This document shows, piece by piece, positions 15,531 through 24,570 of a stretch of DNA of 64,000 nt. The position numbers and the translations under genes were made by a program. The notes beneath the pieces are model-generated. The model worked only from the letters and a program-made list of their open reading frames with translations. It was not told the origin of the DNA and searched no databases. The first letter of the stretch is position 1; every line of letters starts with the position of its first letter. This stretch comes from Bacillus sp. Y1 (lineage in GTDB: Bacteria; Bacillota; Bacilli; Bacillales; Cytobacillaceae): assembly GCF_003586445.1 (NCBI RefSeq), contig NZ_CP030028.1, forward strand, positions 3,982,501 through 4,046,500. The letters are read 5' to 3'.

Positions 15531-15719
15531 AATAGGTGGAGTTTTTCCGGTTAGATACAGTATGAAGCTCGTTTCGGGGCATATAAGCGGAGTTTTTCCG
15601 TTTATGCATAGCAACCCCTGCCCATTTTCACGTTTTTCGAGCCAATAGGCGGAATCTCTCCGACTATTAGAACTATTTTTTATTTTTTTTACTACTTAAG
15701 CGGAGTTTTTCCGTTTATT
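15531..15719. repeat. Cluster of four CGGA...TCCG palindromic repeats (copy A)
   Basis: Four short palindromes of the form (A/T)TAAGCGGAGTTTTTCCG(T/C)TTAT lie at 15531-15553, 15582-15604, 15644-15669 and 15695-15719. Their CGGA (TGGA in the first) begins at 15537, 15588, 15650 and 15701, so spacings are 51, 62 and 51 bases. The sequence between copies is not conserved. The same arrangement recurs at 53921-54106. This accounts for most of the 669-base gap 15141-15809; an 81-codon frame across it is an artefact of the repeats. Confidence 0.8.
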
Positions 15720-15736
15720 TGAAACCAATATAATTA

Positions 15737-15772
15737 AAAGCCAAGCATACAAATGGGTATACTTGGCTTTAT
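15737..15772. terminator. Hairpin with A/T flanks next to repeat cluster A
   Basis: AAAGCCAAG pairs with CTTGGCTTT around a loop of about 15 bases that contains a partial GTATAC match. It is the likely terminator of the gene fragment at 15810-16058 on the minus strand or of both strands. Confidence 0.65.
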
Positions 15773-15809
15773 TGTTAACTATACTATCTAAGTTAATTTT
15801 AGCGTTGCC

Positions 15810-16058
15810 CTATAATAACTGCTGAGATAAACCCGTTATTAAGTTGACACGGGCAACCCCTGAAAACGTTTTTTCTTCCAGTAGAATCACGCGATCCTGG
15901 GATGTGTCATTTCCATAGTATCTTTCCACTTTAAGCTGTTCATTATAGGCACTACTAACTTGTGGATGTTTATATTTAAAAATAACAATGCCGAATATGG
16001 TAACATACAGTAGATAAAAAATGAGAATAATCAAAGCCGCTCTTCTAACCTTTCTTAT
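15810..16058 (-). pseudogene. N-terminal fragment of a phospholipase D/cardiolipin synthase-like protein
   Basis: The frame encodes a basic N-terminus, one membrane span (LIILIFYLLYVTIFGIVIF) and the segment RVILLEEKTFSGVARVNLI that precedes the first catalytic domain in phospholipase D-family proteins; it then stops about 80 residues in, where roughly 500 are expected. AGGAGG at 16072-16067 is spaced 8 bases from an ATA codon at 16058 exactly where the family start should be, so the start codon appears mutated; the only usable start is a TTG at 16034. I read this as a decayed gene. The family call rests on a short segment. Confidence 0.5.
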
Positions 16059-16159
16059 TGAATTAGCCTCCTTTCTAACACATGTAAATCCATAACGACT
16101 GTTACTGTTTGTTCAACATTTTTTACAATATGAAATAACAAAGAAGAAAACATCTCTAA

Positions 16160-17167
16160 CTAGACTTTTCTATTTACTATTTGTGGAGGTTGTTCAAACC
16201 ATTTTTCTTTTATTGCTAATAGTAAACCTAAACCATAATATTTCTTCATATCGTCAGAAATTTTGCCAAGTTTAGAAACAATATCGGTTCTTAAACTGGA
16301 AGTCATCGCCTGATTTACCATTGTAAAACAGAATATTCCCAAACAAGTATTCACAAAAAACAACATTAATTTATCGGAGAATGGAGACATCTCTACATCA
16401 AAAATCTTGTAGTCTCCTGATGCTGATATCGGAATATTTTCTTTATCAAGAACTTCTTGGAGTAATTGCAATACTTTTTCGAGTCCATCCCTACCTTTAC
16501 TAAAATGTTGTTTTAACTCTTTTTCATTCGCTAATTTACTAAAAGTGACAAATACCATTTTTGAAAACTGTGCTCGATGAGCAATTCTAGATAGATTAGA
16601 AATTTCAGCAGCATTAAGTGGTCTTGATCCACCAAAAAGACCATTGAGGTAGGTCATTGAATCAGCAAATTCTATATCACTATCTATCGCTACTTGTGGA
16701 GGTTTCAAATATACTCCTTGTGATAACATCAAATTCACTAGTTCATTCTGTATGTTTACAGAAAAAGCAATGTTTTTTTGAAAATGATTTCGCACATCGC
16801 TTCTAGTGCAATCAGATATTGCAGATGGATAGGTACTCATCGATAGGTGTGTTAGATCAAAACAAAAGTACAAAATAAATGTATCGGAAAATACTTTGTG
16901 TGCATCAATCCTTACGTCTTCATTCGTAAAACCAAGAGGAATTGTAAGATTCTCTTTAATAAATATCTCCTTCAGTTCACTAAGATTTTCTTGAGATTGA
17001 TTTAACATCTTTTCTACCACTTGTTTTATTTCAATATTTTCTGTGCTTGCATAAAAGTACTCAAAAAGCCTTAACTCCATACTACTTTTTATATAGGAAG
17101 ACCAAATGTTTGAGACCTCGTTTACGGTTAGTTCGACAATAGGCCTATTGTTTTTGGTATGACTCAT
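16160..17167 (-). CDS. DUF3231 family protein
   Basis: This 335-residue protein consists of two related halves of about 165 residues (beginning ELTVNEVSNIWSSYIKSSME and ADSMTYLNGLFGGSRPLNAAEISNLS), each predicted as a bundle of four helices. It contains the repeated aromatic-rich stretches typical of DUF3231. The family is abundant in spore-forming Bacillaceae, and its function is not established. An AAAGGAG site precedes the ATG. It is a single gene with no obvious operon partner, as the neighbour downstream is a decayed fragment. Confidence 0.85.
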   Translation of the reverse strand: MSHTKNNRPIVELTVNEVSNIWSSYIKSSMELRLFEYFYASTENIEIKQVVEKMLNQSQENLSELKEIFIKENLTIPLGFTNEDVRIDAHKVFSDTFILYFCFDLTHLSMSTYPSAISDCTRSDVRNHFQKNIAFSVNIQNELVNLMLSQGVYLKPPQVAIDSDIEFADSMTYLNGLFGGSRPLNAAEISNLSRIAHRAQFSKMVFVTFSKLANEKELKQHFSKGRDGLEKVLQLLQEVLDKENIPISASGDYKIFDVEMSPFSDKLMLFFVNTCLGIFCFTMVNQAMTSSLRTDIVSKLGKISDDMKKYYGLGLLLAIKEKWFEQPPQIVNRKV

Positions 17168-17440
17168 TTTATCCCACTCCTTTCTTATTAGTTTTTTCCC
17201 ATTCTGTATTAATTATTTTTGAAATATTAAGACCAACATTTTATAAAACACTACTAATGTAACAAGGTGTTTCATTTATGTAACACATAATTTTAGTTGT
17301 TATACATAACAATAAAGCCTTGACCTATTTTCTATTCCCCACAACAAAAATAGAATATATATAATTAGATTTCAAAATAAATTAGAAAAAATCATATATA
17401 TAATGATTACTTAAAAATGAAGAATAGGTAGGTTAAGAGT

Positions 17441-18277
17441 ATGAAAAAGGCTATTTTTTTGGACATCGATGGAACTTTGGTTAACGATAAACTTATAATC
17501 CCTGAATCAGCCAAACTTGCCGTACAAAAGGCTAGAGAAAATGGCCACCTTGTTTTTATTTGTACGGGAAGATCAAAAGCGCTAATTTTCCCTGAAATAC
17601 TGGAAGTCGGATTCGATGGGATTATTGGTTCTGCTGGAGGATACATAGAAATCGAACAAGAGGTGTTATTACATGTAAATGTTAAAATAGAGGATGTAAA
17701 GCATGTAATAGACTTTTTAACCCATCATGGCATCGAGTTTAATCTCGAATCAAACAGCGGTATATTTACTAGTAAAAATGGTAACACCCGTATCCGTTCC
17801 ATTTTAGAACAATTACAAAATGCTAATCTTAATCCAAAGGTAGAAATCGAAAAAGGATTTGAATCTATTACCAATACGATCATTGAGAGTGAAGACTTAC
17901 TTAGAGATGATATTAATAAGATTTCCTTTTTTGGATCAAAATTACCCCTTGAGAGGATAAAAGAAGAATTCGCATCTAAATTCACGGTCATTCCTAGTAC
18001 AGTAGCTGCATTCGGAGAAAATTGTGGTGAAATATCCATTCTTGGTGTAAATAAGGCGACAGGTATTGAAAAGATCATTAATCACTTAAACATAAAAAAA
18101 GAGGATACCTTTGGATATGGCGATAGCTGGAATGATTTAGAAATGCTTGAATTCGTTCAGTACGGAATCGCAATGGGAAATGCAAATGAAACAGTTAAGA
18201 AAATAGCTAATGATGTGACAGACACACATGATGAGGATGGTATCTATAATAGTTTTAAAAAATATGGATTGATCTAA
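17441..18277 (+). CDS. HAD-superfamily Cof-type phosphatase
   Basis: This 278-residue protein has the HAD motif I FLDIDGTLV (Asp8, Asp10), motif II ICTGRS, a C2B cap domain in the middle and the C-terminal FGYGDSWNDLEMLEFVQYGIAMGNA motif that holds magnesium. These define the Cof subfamily, whose members dephosphorylate sugar phosphates or flavin and pyridoxal cofactors. The next gene, an oxidoreductase, begins 69 bases later on the same strand, so they may be cotranscribed. The substrate is unknown. Confidence 0.88.
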   Translation: MKKAIFLDIDGTLVNDKLIIPESAKLAVQKARENGHLVFICTGRSKALIFPEILEVGFDGIIGSAGGYIEIEQEVLLHVNVKIEDVKHVIDFLTHHGIEFNLESNSGIFTSKNGNTRIRSILEQLQNANLNPKVEIEKGFESITNTIIESEDLLRDDINKISFFGSKLPLERIKEEFASKFTVIPSTVAAFGENCGEISILGVNKATGIEKIINHLNIKKEDTFGYGDSWNDLEMLEFVQYGIAMGNANETVKKIANDVTDTHDEDGIYNSFKKYGLI

Positions 18278-18345
18278 ACAAGCGTTTTCAATTCATACCA
18301 TTAAAATATAATCAAGCTAGCAAAAGAGAATGGGAGGCGTTTTTT

Positions 18346-19356
18346 ATGTTAACGATTGCTTATATTGGAAATGGAAAAAGTACAAATCGCTATCACCTAC
18401 CTTTTTCATTAAAAAACGAAAACATTCGAGTGAAAACTATTTACTCTCGACGAGATAACAGTGTTTGGGAGAAAATACCTGAAGTAAATTATGTTCATGA
18501 TTTAAATAAAATCTGGCTCGACGAAGAGATTCAATTAGTCGTCATTTGTACTCCAGTAGAACACTATGAATATGCTAAATTAGCACTAGAAAATGGCAAA
18601 CATGTATTAGTCGAAAAGCCATTTACACAGACTTCTGACCAAGCAAAAGAGTTATTTACCTATGCAAAAGAAAAGAATCTATTTATCCAATGCTATCAAA
18701 ATCGCCGATTTGATTCAGATTTCCTAACCGTACAAAAGGTGATTAATAGTGGCGTATTAGGAGATATTTTAGAAGTGGAAATGCACTATGATTATTTCAG
18801 ACCTGAAGTACCAAAGTCTTTAAAGTTTTCTAGAGAAAACAGCTATCTGTATGGACATGGATGCCATACAATAGATCAAGTTCTCTCTTACTTTGGTCAT
18901 CCAAATCATATTACTTATGATGTGAGACAACTTCTTGGAAAAGGACATTTTAATGACTATTTTGATTTGGATTTCTTTTATGACTCCAAAAAGGTTTCTG
19001 TTAAATCTAGTTATTTCCGTTTGAAAGAACGTCCTAGCTTTATCGTATATGGCAATAAAGGTGTTTTTGTTAAACAAACAAAAGATAGACAAGAAGAACA
19101 CTTGAAACTATTTTATATGCCAACCAATAAGGATTTTGGGATTGATTTACCAGAGCACTACGGCGTTCTAACTTATGTGGATGATGATGGAAATTATCAT
19201 GAAGAAAAAGTCATTTCTGAAGTTGGTGACTATGGACGGATTTACGATGGAGTGTATGAATCAATCATTCATGGAAAAGAAAAAATTGTTAAGGATGAAG
19301 AAACCATACGGCAGATGGAAATTTTAGAAGAAGGGATTAACCATATCAAAGAGTAA
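18346..19356 (+). CDS. Gfo/Idh/MocA family oxidoreductase
   Basis: This 336-residue NAD(P)-dependent oxidoreductase has the Rossmann start LTIAYIGNGKSTNRYHLP, an unusual variant without the second glycine of GxGxxG, and the family motif GKHVLVEKPF near residue 90, followed by a C-terminal alpha/beta domain containing GHGCHTIDQVL (His of the active site). It resembles the YvaA/YulF group of Bacillus scyllo-inositol or sugar dehydrogenase-like proteins by layout only. A GGGAGG site precedes the ATG. It is likely cotranscribed with the phosphatase upstream. Confidence 0.85.
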   Translation: MLTIAYIGNGKSTNRYHLPFSLKNENIRVKTIYSRRDNSVWEKIPEVNYVHDLNKIWLDEEIQLVVICTPVEHYEYAKLALENGKHVLVEKPFTQTSDQAKELFTYAKEKNLFIQCYQNRRFDSDFLTVQKVINSGVLGDILEVEMHYDYFRPEVPKSLKFSRENSYLYGHGCHTIDQVLSYFGHPNHITYDVRQLLGKGHFNDYFDLDFFYDSKKVSVKSSYFRLKERPSFIVYGNKGVFVKQTKDRQEEHLKLFYMPTNKDFGIDLPEHYGVLTYVDDDGNYHEEKVISEVGDYGRIYDGVYESIIHGKEKIVKDEETIRQMEILEEGINHIKE

Positions 19357-19426
19357 ATACTCTTCAGTTATAAACACCCTATGATATGTCAATAACTAAG
19401 ACATAACCATAAGGAGTTGGAGTACT

Positions 19427-19735
19427 ATGATCCATAAATTAAATAAACTAGGTGAAACCGATAATAATTGGTCCAATCTCAAAATGATTGGAATTAGCTC
19501 AGAAGACCACTATCAATGGTTATGGGAAGTTTATCTTCATTATGGAGAAGTAAAACGTATACTAAGTTCAAAGAGAGCGCTTGGTATGTATGGAGGAAGA
19601 GAAGCAGCGTGGAATTCTGTTGGATATACCCCTCCTGAAATCGAAGAATATGTTAGTAATCTAGGTAAAATGATAGAACAACTGTACATTCCCACGAAAG
19701 ATATAGAAAACCAACATATTTCAGATATATCATAA
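19427..19735 (+). CDS. Hypothetical protein, 102 residues
   Basis: I do not recognise this protein. It has a good AAGGAG site 8-10 bases before the ATG. It is soluble, mixed-charge and rich in Tyr and Trp (HYQWLWEVYLHYGEV), with the striking segment MYGGREAAWNSVGYTPPEIEEYV and no cysteine. It lies 70 bases after the oxidoreductase on the same strand and before a hairpin shared with the convergent phosphatase gene. It is probably real on the ribosome site and normal codon use. Confidence 0.65.
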   Translation: MIHKLNKLGETDNNWSNLKMIGISSEDHYQWLWEVYLHYGEVKRILSSKRALGMYGGREAAWNSVGYTPPEIEEYVSNLGKMIEQLYIPTKDIENQHISDIS

Positions 19736-19744
19736 CATCAGAAC

Positions 19745-19776
19745 ATTGGCCCCTTCTCAAAGAGTTGGGGCATTTT
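19745..19776. terminator. Hairpin between convergent genes
   Basis: GCCCC...CTC pairs with GAG...GGGGC, with a TT/TT mismatch in the stem, and ATTTTAT follows. It may serve both neighbouring genes. Confidence 0.6.
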
Positions 19777-19782
19777 ATCTAT

Positions 19783-20319
19783 TCAAGATTTTGTAGCATC
19801 TTCTATAATCCATTCAGATGCCCTTAATAAATCAGGAAATACGGCATCTGCTAGTGGGTCACTCTCTCCAAGAAATACACCTTTAGTTCCTACTTTCTTC
19901 CCTGCTTGGATGTCAGTGTCAGTATCACCGACCATATAGGACTGAGCAAGGTCAATATGATATCTCATGGCTAAGTCGGTAATCATTTTAGAGCCAGGTT
20001 TTCTGCATTCACACCCCGCTTTTGGCTTATGAGGGCAGTAGGCCACATCTTTAATGATGGCTCCCTCTTTATTTAGTTCACCTATCATGTGTTCATGGAT
20101 CGTTTCCAGTTGATTCACTTTCATGAACCCTAGCCCGACTCCCCCCTGATTAGTCACAACAAAAATATTGTCTCCAAACACTTCATTTAATTTTCGAATA
20201 GCCTCTGGTACACCAGGTAAGAAAAATAATTCCGATGGCTTGTTTACGAATTTTACTCTTTTTGTTAACACTTCGTTTATAACGCCATCTCTATCTAAAA
20301 ATACAGCTCGTTCACTCAT
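19783..20319 (-). CDS. HAD-IIIA heptose bisphosphate phosphatase-like protein (GmhB family)
   Basis: This 178-residue phosphatase has motif I VFLDRDGVINEV, the GmhB zinc-loop residues in YCPHKPKAGCECRKP, and motif IV MVGDTDTDIQAGKKVG. GmhB-type enzymes remove the 7-phosphate from heptose 1,7-bisphosphate; many Gram-positive members act on other sugar or histidinol phosphates, so the substrate is open. The start is at 20319, where GAGGAGGT precedes ATG AGT GAA; the longer frame to 20385 has no site and lacks homology in its extra residues. Confidence 0.85.
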   Translation of the reverse strand: MSERAVFLDRDGVINEVLTKRVKFVNKPSELFFLPGVPEAIRKLNEVFGDNIFVVTNQGGVGLGFMKVNQLETIHEHMIGELNKEGAIIKDVAYCPHKPKAGCECRKPGSKMITDLAMRYHIDLAQSYMVGDTDTDIQAGKKVGTKGVFLGESDPLADAVFPDLLRASEWIIEDATKS

Positions 20320-20434
20320 CTTTATACCTCCTCGATTATTTATTGTAATCAATGAAGTATCACTATAAACATTTCTATAAGACAAGATGATAATTCCTCA
20401 TAGATTTAATTTTCTAAATATTATCACTTTATTC

Positions 20435-20463
20435 TTGACTCTGGGGATAAAACATTATAATAT
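20435..20463 (+). promoter_or_regulatory. Predicted sigma-A promoter of the ppdK operon
   Basis: TTGACT at 20435-20440 is followed 17 bases later by TAATAT (20458-20463). A TATAAT overlapping it gives a 15-base spacer. The TTGACT, 17-base spacer and 4-base gap to the operator are the same as at the gat and aco promoters. Confidence 0.65.
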
Positions 20464-20467
20464 TTTT

Positions 20468-20496
20468 ACAAATGTAACACACCTGAACAAATGTAA
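20468..20496 (+). promoter_or_regulatory. SorC-type operator of the ppdK operon
   Basis: Two exact direct copies of ACAAATGTAA begin at 20468 and 20487, 19 bases apart, with CACACCTGA between. The gat operator has CATACCTGA at the same place. It covers the predicted transcription start, so it should act as a repression site. Assignment to a SorC protein rests on the presence of the same site at the SorC-linked operons. Confidence 0.7.
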
Positions 20497-20533
20497 AAAA
20501 GAGGTGGGATTTATTCTGGGGAGGTGACTTTTT

Positions 20534-21349
20534 TTGGTACATAAAAAAATAGTTTATGTGGTTTCAGATTCAGTTGGAGATACAGCTGAGTTTGTAGTAA
20601 AAGCAGTGGCAACACAATTTAATGGTGGGCTAGTAGAAATTCGTCGCAATTCATATGTAAACGACATTGAAGATATTGATCATGCGATTATGCTAGCAAA
20701 GAGTGATTATTCTATTATTGCCTATACCATTGTTGTTCCGCATCTAAAGGATCATTTAGACAGACGTTCAAGTGAAGAAGGAATAGTAGCGGTTGATTTA
20801 CTTAGTCCGTTAATGAATGCGTTTGTTACTAGATTTAATACAGAGCCTCATCATCAACCTGGCTTAATGCGAAAACTGGATGAGGAATACTTTAAAAAGA
20901 TTGAAGCGATTGAATTTGCAGTGAAGTACGATGACGGACGGGATCCAAGGGGAGTAACAATGGCCGATATTGTTTTGATCGGAGTGTCACGGACCTCAAA
21001 AACACCTTTATCAATGTATCTGGCTCATCAACGATTTAAAGTAGCTAATGTACCATTAGTGCCTGAGATAGACCCGCCAGAGGAACTGTTTGAAATTCCA
21101 CGGAAAAATTGTGTTGGGTTGATAATTTCCCCGGATAAATTAAATGAAATTCGCAGGGAACGGTTAAAGGCTATGGGAATCCCCTCTCATGCCAAATATG
21201 CAAGTTTCGAACGAATTCTTAACGAACTAGACCATGCTGAAAATATAATGAAACGAGTTGGCTGTCCGATCATTGATGTTTCAAATAAAGCAGTAGAAGA
21301 AACTGCTGGTTTAATTTTAGAAGTGTTAAAAAAGAAAAGGAGCTTTTAA
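20534..21349 (+). CDS. Pyruvate, phosphate dikinase regulatory protein
   Basis: This 271-residue bifunctional kinase/phosphorylase (DUF299 family) inactivates PPDK by ADP-dependent threonine phosphorylation and reactivates it with phosphate. Motifs are VVSDSVGDTAEFV near the N-terminus, the P-loop-like IVLIGVSRTSKTPLSMYLA (residues about 147-165) and a conserved C-terminal region. The TTG start has GGGGAGGTGA ahead of it. The ppdK gene starts 4 bases after its stop, so the two are translated together. Confidence 0.92.
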   Translation: MVHKKIVYVVSDSVGDTAEFVVKAVATQFNGGLVEIRRNSYVNDIEDIDHAIMLAKSDYSIIAYTIVVPHLKDHLDRRSSEEGIVAVDLLSPLMNAFVTRFNTEPHHQPGLMRKLDEEYFKKIEAIEFAVKYDDGRDPRGVTMADIVLIGVSRTSKTPLSMYLAHQRFKVANVPLVPEIDPPEELFEIPRKNCVGLIISPDKLNEIRRERLKAMGIPSHAKYASFERILNELDHAENIMKRVGCPIIDVSNKAVEETAGLILEVLKKKRSF

Positions 21350-21352
21350 AAA

Positions 21353-24022
21353 ATGGATAAATTCGTATATTTATTTGATGAAGGTCATGGTGGTATGAAG
21401 GATTTGTTAGGGGGAAAAGGTGCAAACCTAGCAGAAATGACAAATATTGGTCTCCCGGTTCCCTTCGGATTTACGATTACTACCCAAGCTTGTAATACTT
21501 ACTATGAATCTGGTAAATCGATACCAGATATAGTAGAAAAACAAACTTTAGAAGCTCTAAATCGCTTAGAAGAAAAAATGGGAAAAAAGCTGGGTGACGC
21601 ACAAAATCCTTTGCTAGTGTCCGTTCGTTCCGGTTCAGTTTTCTCAATGCCTGGAATGATGGATACTATTTTGAACCTTGGAATGAATGATGAAACAGTA
21701 GTTGGTATGGCTAATTTAACAGATAACCCGCGTTTTGCTTATGATTCGTATCGCCGTTTCATTCAAATGTTTAGTAATGTCGTCCTTGAAATCGGTAGTT
21801 ATTATTTCGAGCAATTTTTAGAAGAAATGCGAGAGCAAAAAGGCTATACCTCTGACCCTGAAATGACGGCAGAAGATTGGAAAGAGGTAATTGATGGCTA
21901 TAAGGAAATCGTGAAAAATCATACAAAAAAAGAATTTCCTCAGAACCCTTTTGATCAGCTCTTCCTTGCAATCAATGCCGTATTTAATTCCTGGAACAAC
22001 CAACGTGCCATCGTATATCGCCGCCTGAATAAAATTCCAGATCATTTAGGTACTGCGGTGAACATCCAAAGTATGGTGTTTGGAAATATGGGAAATGACT
22101 CTGGAACAGGTGTTGCCTTTACTAGAAATCCCTCAACTGGTGAAAAGATTCTTTACGGTGAATACTTAATCAATGCCCAGGGCGAAGACGTTGTTGCAGG
22201 TATACGAACGCCACAGCCAATTGAAACTCTAAAGGCAGATCTACCTGGGGTTTTCAAGCAATTTGCTGAAACATGCAACCTTCTGGAGAATCATTATAAA
22301 GAAATGCAAGATATTGAGTTTACCGTAGAGAGAGGGCAGCTTTTCATTTTACAAACTCGCAATGGCAAGCGCACAGCTCAGGCAGCGATTCGAATTGCTG
22401 TTGAAATGGTGGAAGAAGGTCTTATTAATAGAAAGACAGCCTTAATGCGTGTAGACCCAGATCAATTAAACCAATTACTCCACCGTCGCATCGATGACAA
22501 ACATCCGCGGACATTGTTAGCAAAAGGATTACCTGCATCGCCAGGAGCAGCTACAGGTCAAGTTGTTTTCGATGCAGATGAAGCCGAGGCTTTAGCGAAC
22601 GAAGGAAAGAAAGTGATCCTTGTTAGACCTGAAACGACGCCAGATGATATACATGGTATTGTTGCATCCCAAGCGATTGTAACGAGCCGTGGCGGTATGA
22701 CAAGCCACGCGGCGGTGGTTGCACGTGGAATGGGGAAAGCATGTATTTGCGGGTGTGAATCTTTAATAATTAATTTGAAAGCTAAACATTTTACTGTAGG
22801 AAAAACCATTGTAAATTATGGTGATATCATTACTATTGACGGATCCTCTGGTGAGATTATGCTGGGTGAAATACCGATGATTGATCCTGAGCTATCCGAT
22901 GAGTTTCAACTTTTGCTGGCTTGGGCAGACCAGGAAAGAACTATTGGAGTTCGTGCCAATGCTGATAACCCGGAAGATGCTCTGAAAGCATTTGAATTTG
23001 GAGCAGGTGGGATTGGATTATGCCGAACTGAACATATGTTTATGGATGCTAAAAGGATTCCACTCGTACAAAAAATGATTTTAGCTGAACATTACAATGA
23101 AAGAATGGAAGCGCTTAAAGAGCTTTTACCAATGCAACAAAGTGACTTTGAAGGAATATTTGAAGCGATGCAGGGTTATCCAGTTACTATTCGTTTACTA
23201 GACCCACCTCTTCATGAATTTTTACCTGATAAAGAAGAAATTTTAGTCGAAGTGACAAAGTTGCAAATCACTCACCCAGATTCAGCTGAATTAAAGGAAA
23301 AAGAGCAATTATTGAAAAAGGTTTCCCATTTAGTTGAATTCAACCCAATGTTGGGTCACCGTGGCTGCCGACTTGGTATTATTTATCCAGAAATCTATGA
23401 AATGCAGGCAAAAGCCATTTTTTATGCAGTTGTCACACTTGCCAAAAAAGGGATGGAAGTACAGCCAGAAATTATGATCCCGCTTGTTGGCCACGTTAAC
23501 GAGTTAAAGAAAATGCGCCAGTTGGTCGTGGATATAGCAGATCGTGTTCAGGTAGAAACAGGGGAAACGTTCAAGTACACCATTGGAACAATGATTGAAA
23601 TTCCACGCGCAGCCTTAACAGCTGATCAAATTGCAAAAGAAGCAGATTTCTTCTCATTTGGAACGAACGATTTAACACAAACAACATTTGGTTTTAGTCG
23701 TGACGATGCAGAAGGGAAATTCTTGCAAGCTTATATTGAAAATAAAGTGCTACCGGAAAATCCATTTGCGGTTCTTGATCTAGATGGTGTGGGTAAATTA
23801 GTTGAAACCGGTGTAAAGCTTGGACGTGAAACAAAGCCATCTTTAAAAGCAGGTATATGTGGTGAACATGGAGGAGAAAAGTCTTCAATCGATTTTTGCT
23901 ATCGTGTTGGTCTGAATTATGTTAGCTGTTCACCATACCGTGTTCCTATTGCACGATTGGCGGCTGCACAAGCGCCTATTCGACATGAGCAAAATATAGA
24001 AGAAATTTGTATAACAACGTAA
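21353..24022 (+). CDS. ppdK: Pyruvate, phosphate dikinase
   Basis: This 889-residue enzyme interconverts pyruvate + ATP + phosphate and PEP + AMP + pyrophosphate. The N-terminal ATP-grasp domain has GGKGANLAEM (20-29) and SVRSGSVFSMPGMMD (90-104). The central phosphohistidine domain has SRGGMTSHAAVVARG, with His452 as carrier and Thr450 as the site usually targeted by the regulator. The C-terminal TIM barrel has LGHRGCRLGI and the acid/base Cys in AGICGEHGG. Length is normal. It shares an operon with its regulatory protein, and its promoter shares an operator with the gat and aco operons, which suggests a job in PEP supply for PTS-fed catabolism. Confidence 0.95.
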   Translation: MDKFVYLFDEGHGGMKDLLGGKGANLAEMTNIGLPVPFGFTITTQACNTYYESGKSIPDIVEKQTLEALNRLEEKMGKKLGDAQNPLLVSVRSGSVFSMPGMMDTILNLGMNDETVVGMANLTDNPRFAYDSYRRFIQMFSNVVLEIGSYYFEQFLEEMREQKGYTSDPEMTAEDWKEVIDGYKEIVKNHTKKEFPQNPFDQLFLAINAVFNSWNNQRAIVYRRLNKIPDHLGTAVNIQSMVFGNMGNDSGTGVAFTRNPSTGEKILYGEYLINAQGEDVVAGIRTPQPIETLKADLPGVFKQFAETCNLLENHYKEMQDIEFTVERGQLFILQTRNGKRTAQAAIRIAVEMVEEGLINRKTALMRVDPDQLNQLLHRRIDDKHPRTLLAKGLPASPGAATGQVVFDADEAEALANEGKKVILVRPETTPDDIHGIVASQAIVTSRGGMTSHAAVVARGMGKACICGCESLIINLKAKHFTVGKTIVNYGDIITIDGSSGEIMLGEIPMIDPELSDEFQLLLAWADQERTIGVRANADNPEDALKAFEFGAGGIGLCRTEHMFMDAKRIPLVQKMILAEHYNERMEALKELLPMQQSDFEGIFEAMQGYPVTIRLLDPPLHEFLPDKEEILVEVTKLQITHPDSAELKEKEQLLKKVSHLVEFNPMLGHRGCRLGIIYPEIYEMQAKAIFYAVVTLAKKGMEVQPEIMIPLVGHVNELKKMRQLVVDIADRVQVETGETFKYTIGTMIEIPRAALTADQIAKEADFFSFGTNDLTQTTFGFSRDDAEGKFLQAYIENKVLPENPFAVLDLDGVGKLVETGVKLGRETKPSLKAGICGEHGGEKSSIDFCYRVGLNYVSCSPYRVPIARLAAAQAPIRHEQNIEEICITT

Positions 24023-24028
24023 AATTTT

Positions 24029-24068
24029 CAAAATGAGACGGTATCCTATTGATACCGTCTCATTTTAA
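24029..24068. terminator. Strong terminator of the ppdK operon
   Basis: AAATGAGACGGTATC pairs perfectly with GATACCGTCTCATTT around a 5-base loop, with A and T flanks that suit both directions. Confidence 0.9.
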
Positions 24069-24100
24069 CTAGATTAAGTGTGAATCAATCTTTTAAAAAA

Positions 24101-24436
24101 TCATTTGAAATTTTTTAACTTTTTGAGGGCTTCCCTTGTTTCATCTACGTATCTCATAAGACGATACGGTTTACTTAGTGCCCGTTTTGGAAACTCTCCA
24201 ATGAACTTATTTAAATCATCTCTATATTCTTGTGTAAGTCTGGTTGGTTTCGATAAAATTCGTTTATAAATCTCTTTATATAATTCTCTTTTAGGATTCA
24301 GGTGCATATCAATTTTACGGTGACAATTTGTACACTCTGTACTTGAGATTTTATCGTTTAAGTACTGAACACAATGAAGTGTTTCTTCATGACAACGTGA
24401 ACAATATAGGGAGACATCATACTCTGTGATTTTCAA
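24101..24436 (-). CDS. Small zinc-ribbon protein of the Bacillus 'bh protein' family
   Basis: This 111-residue soluble protein has two CxxC pairs (Cys12/Cys15 in LYCSRCHEE and Cys35/Cys38 in TECTNCHRK) that form a zinc ribbon, followed by a basic helical tail containing TRLTQEYRDDL and FPKRALSKPYRLMRYVDE. The start is a TTG with AAGGAGGGG ahead. Homologues are common in Bacillaceae under the name bh protein and have no defined role. It lies alone between the ppdK operon and a SorC gene. Confidence 0.8.
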   Translation of the reverse strand: MKITEYDVSLYCSRCHEETLHCVQYLNDKISSTECTNCHRKIDMHLNPKRELYKEIYKRILSKPTRLTQEYRDDLNKFIGEFPKRALSKPYRLMRYVDETREALKKLKNFK

Positions 24437-24570
24437 ATCAACCCCTCCTTACCATATATTCCATTAATCACCTTTAATAGGAATATCATTCCGTATTATT
24501 ATGCCAATTTTGACTAGAATTTAATAATATATAATATTCGATTTTCCCTCAAAAAGGTACAAGATAAGGT

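Noticed and set aside
15369..15614. 81-codon open frame on the minus strand with repeated NGKTPLI/TGKTPPI segments.
   Set aside because: The repeated peptide is the translation of the palindromic repeats; there is no ribosome site, and the start is inside the repeat cluster.
17257..17285. Direct ATGTAACA repeats between DUF3231 and HAD genes as another SorC-type operator.
   Set aside because: Spacing is 21 rather than 19 bases, the ACAA half is missing, and there is no matching promoter.
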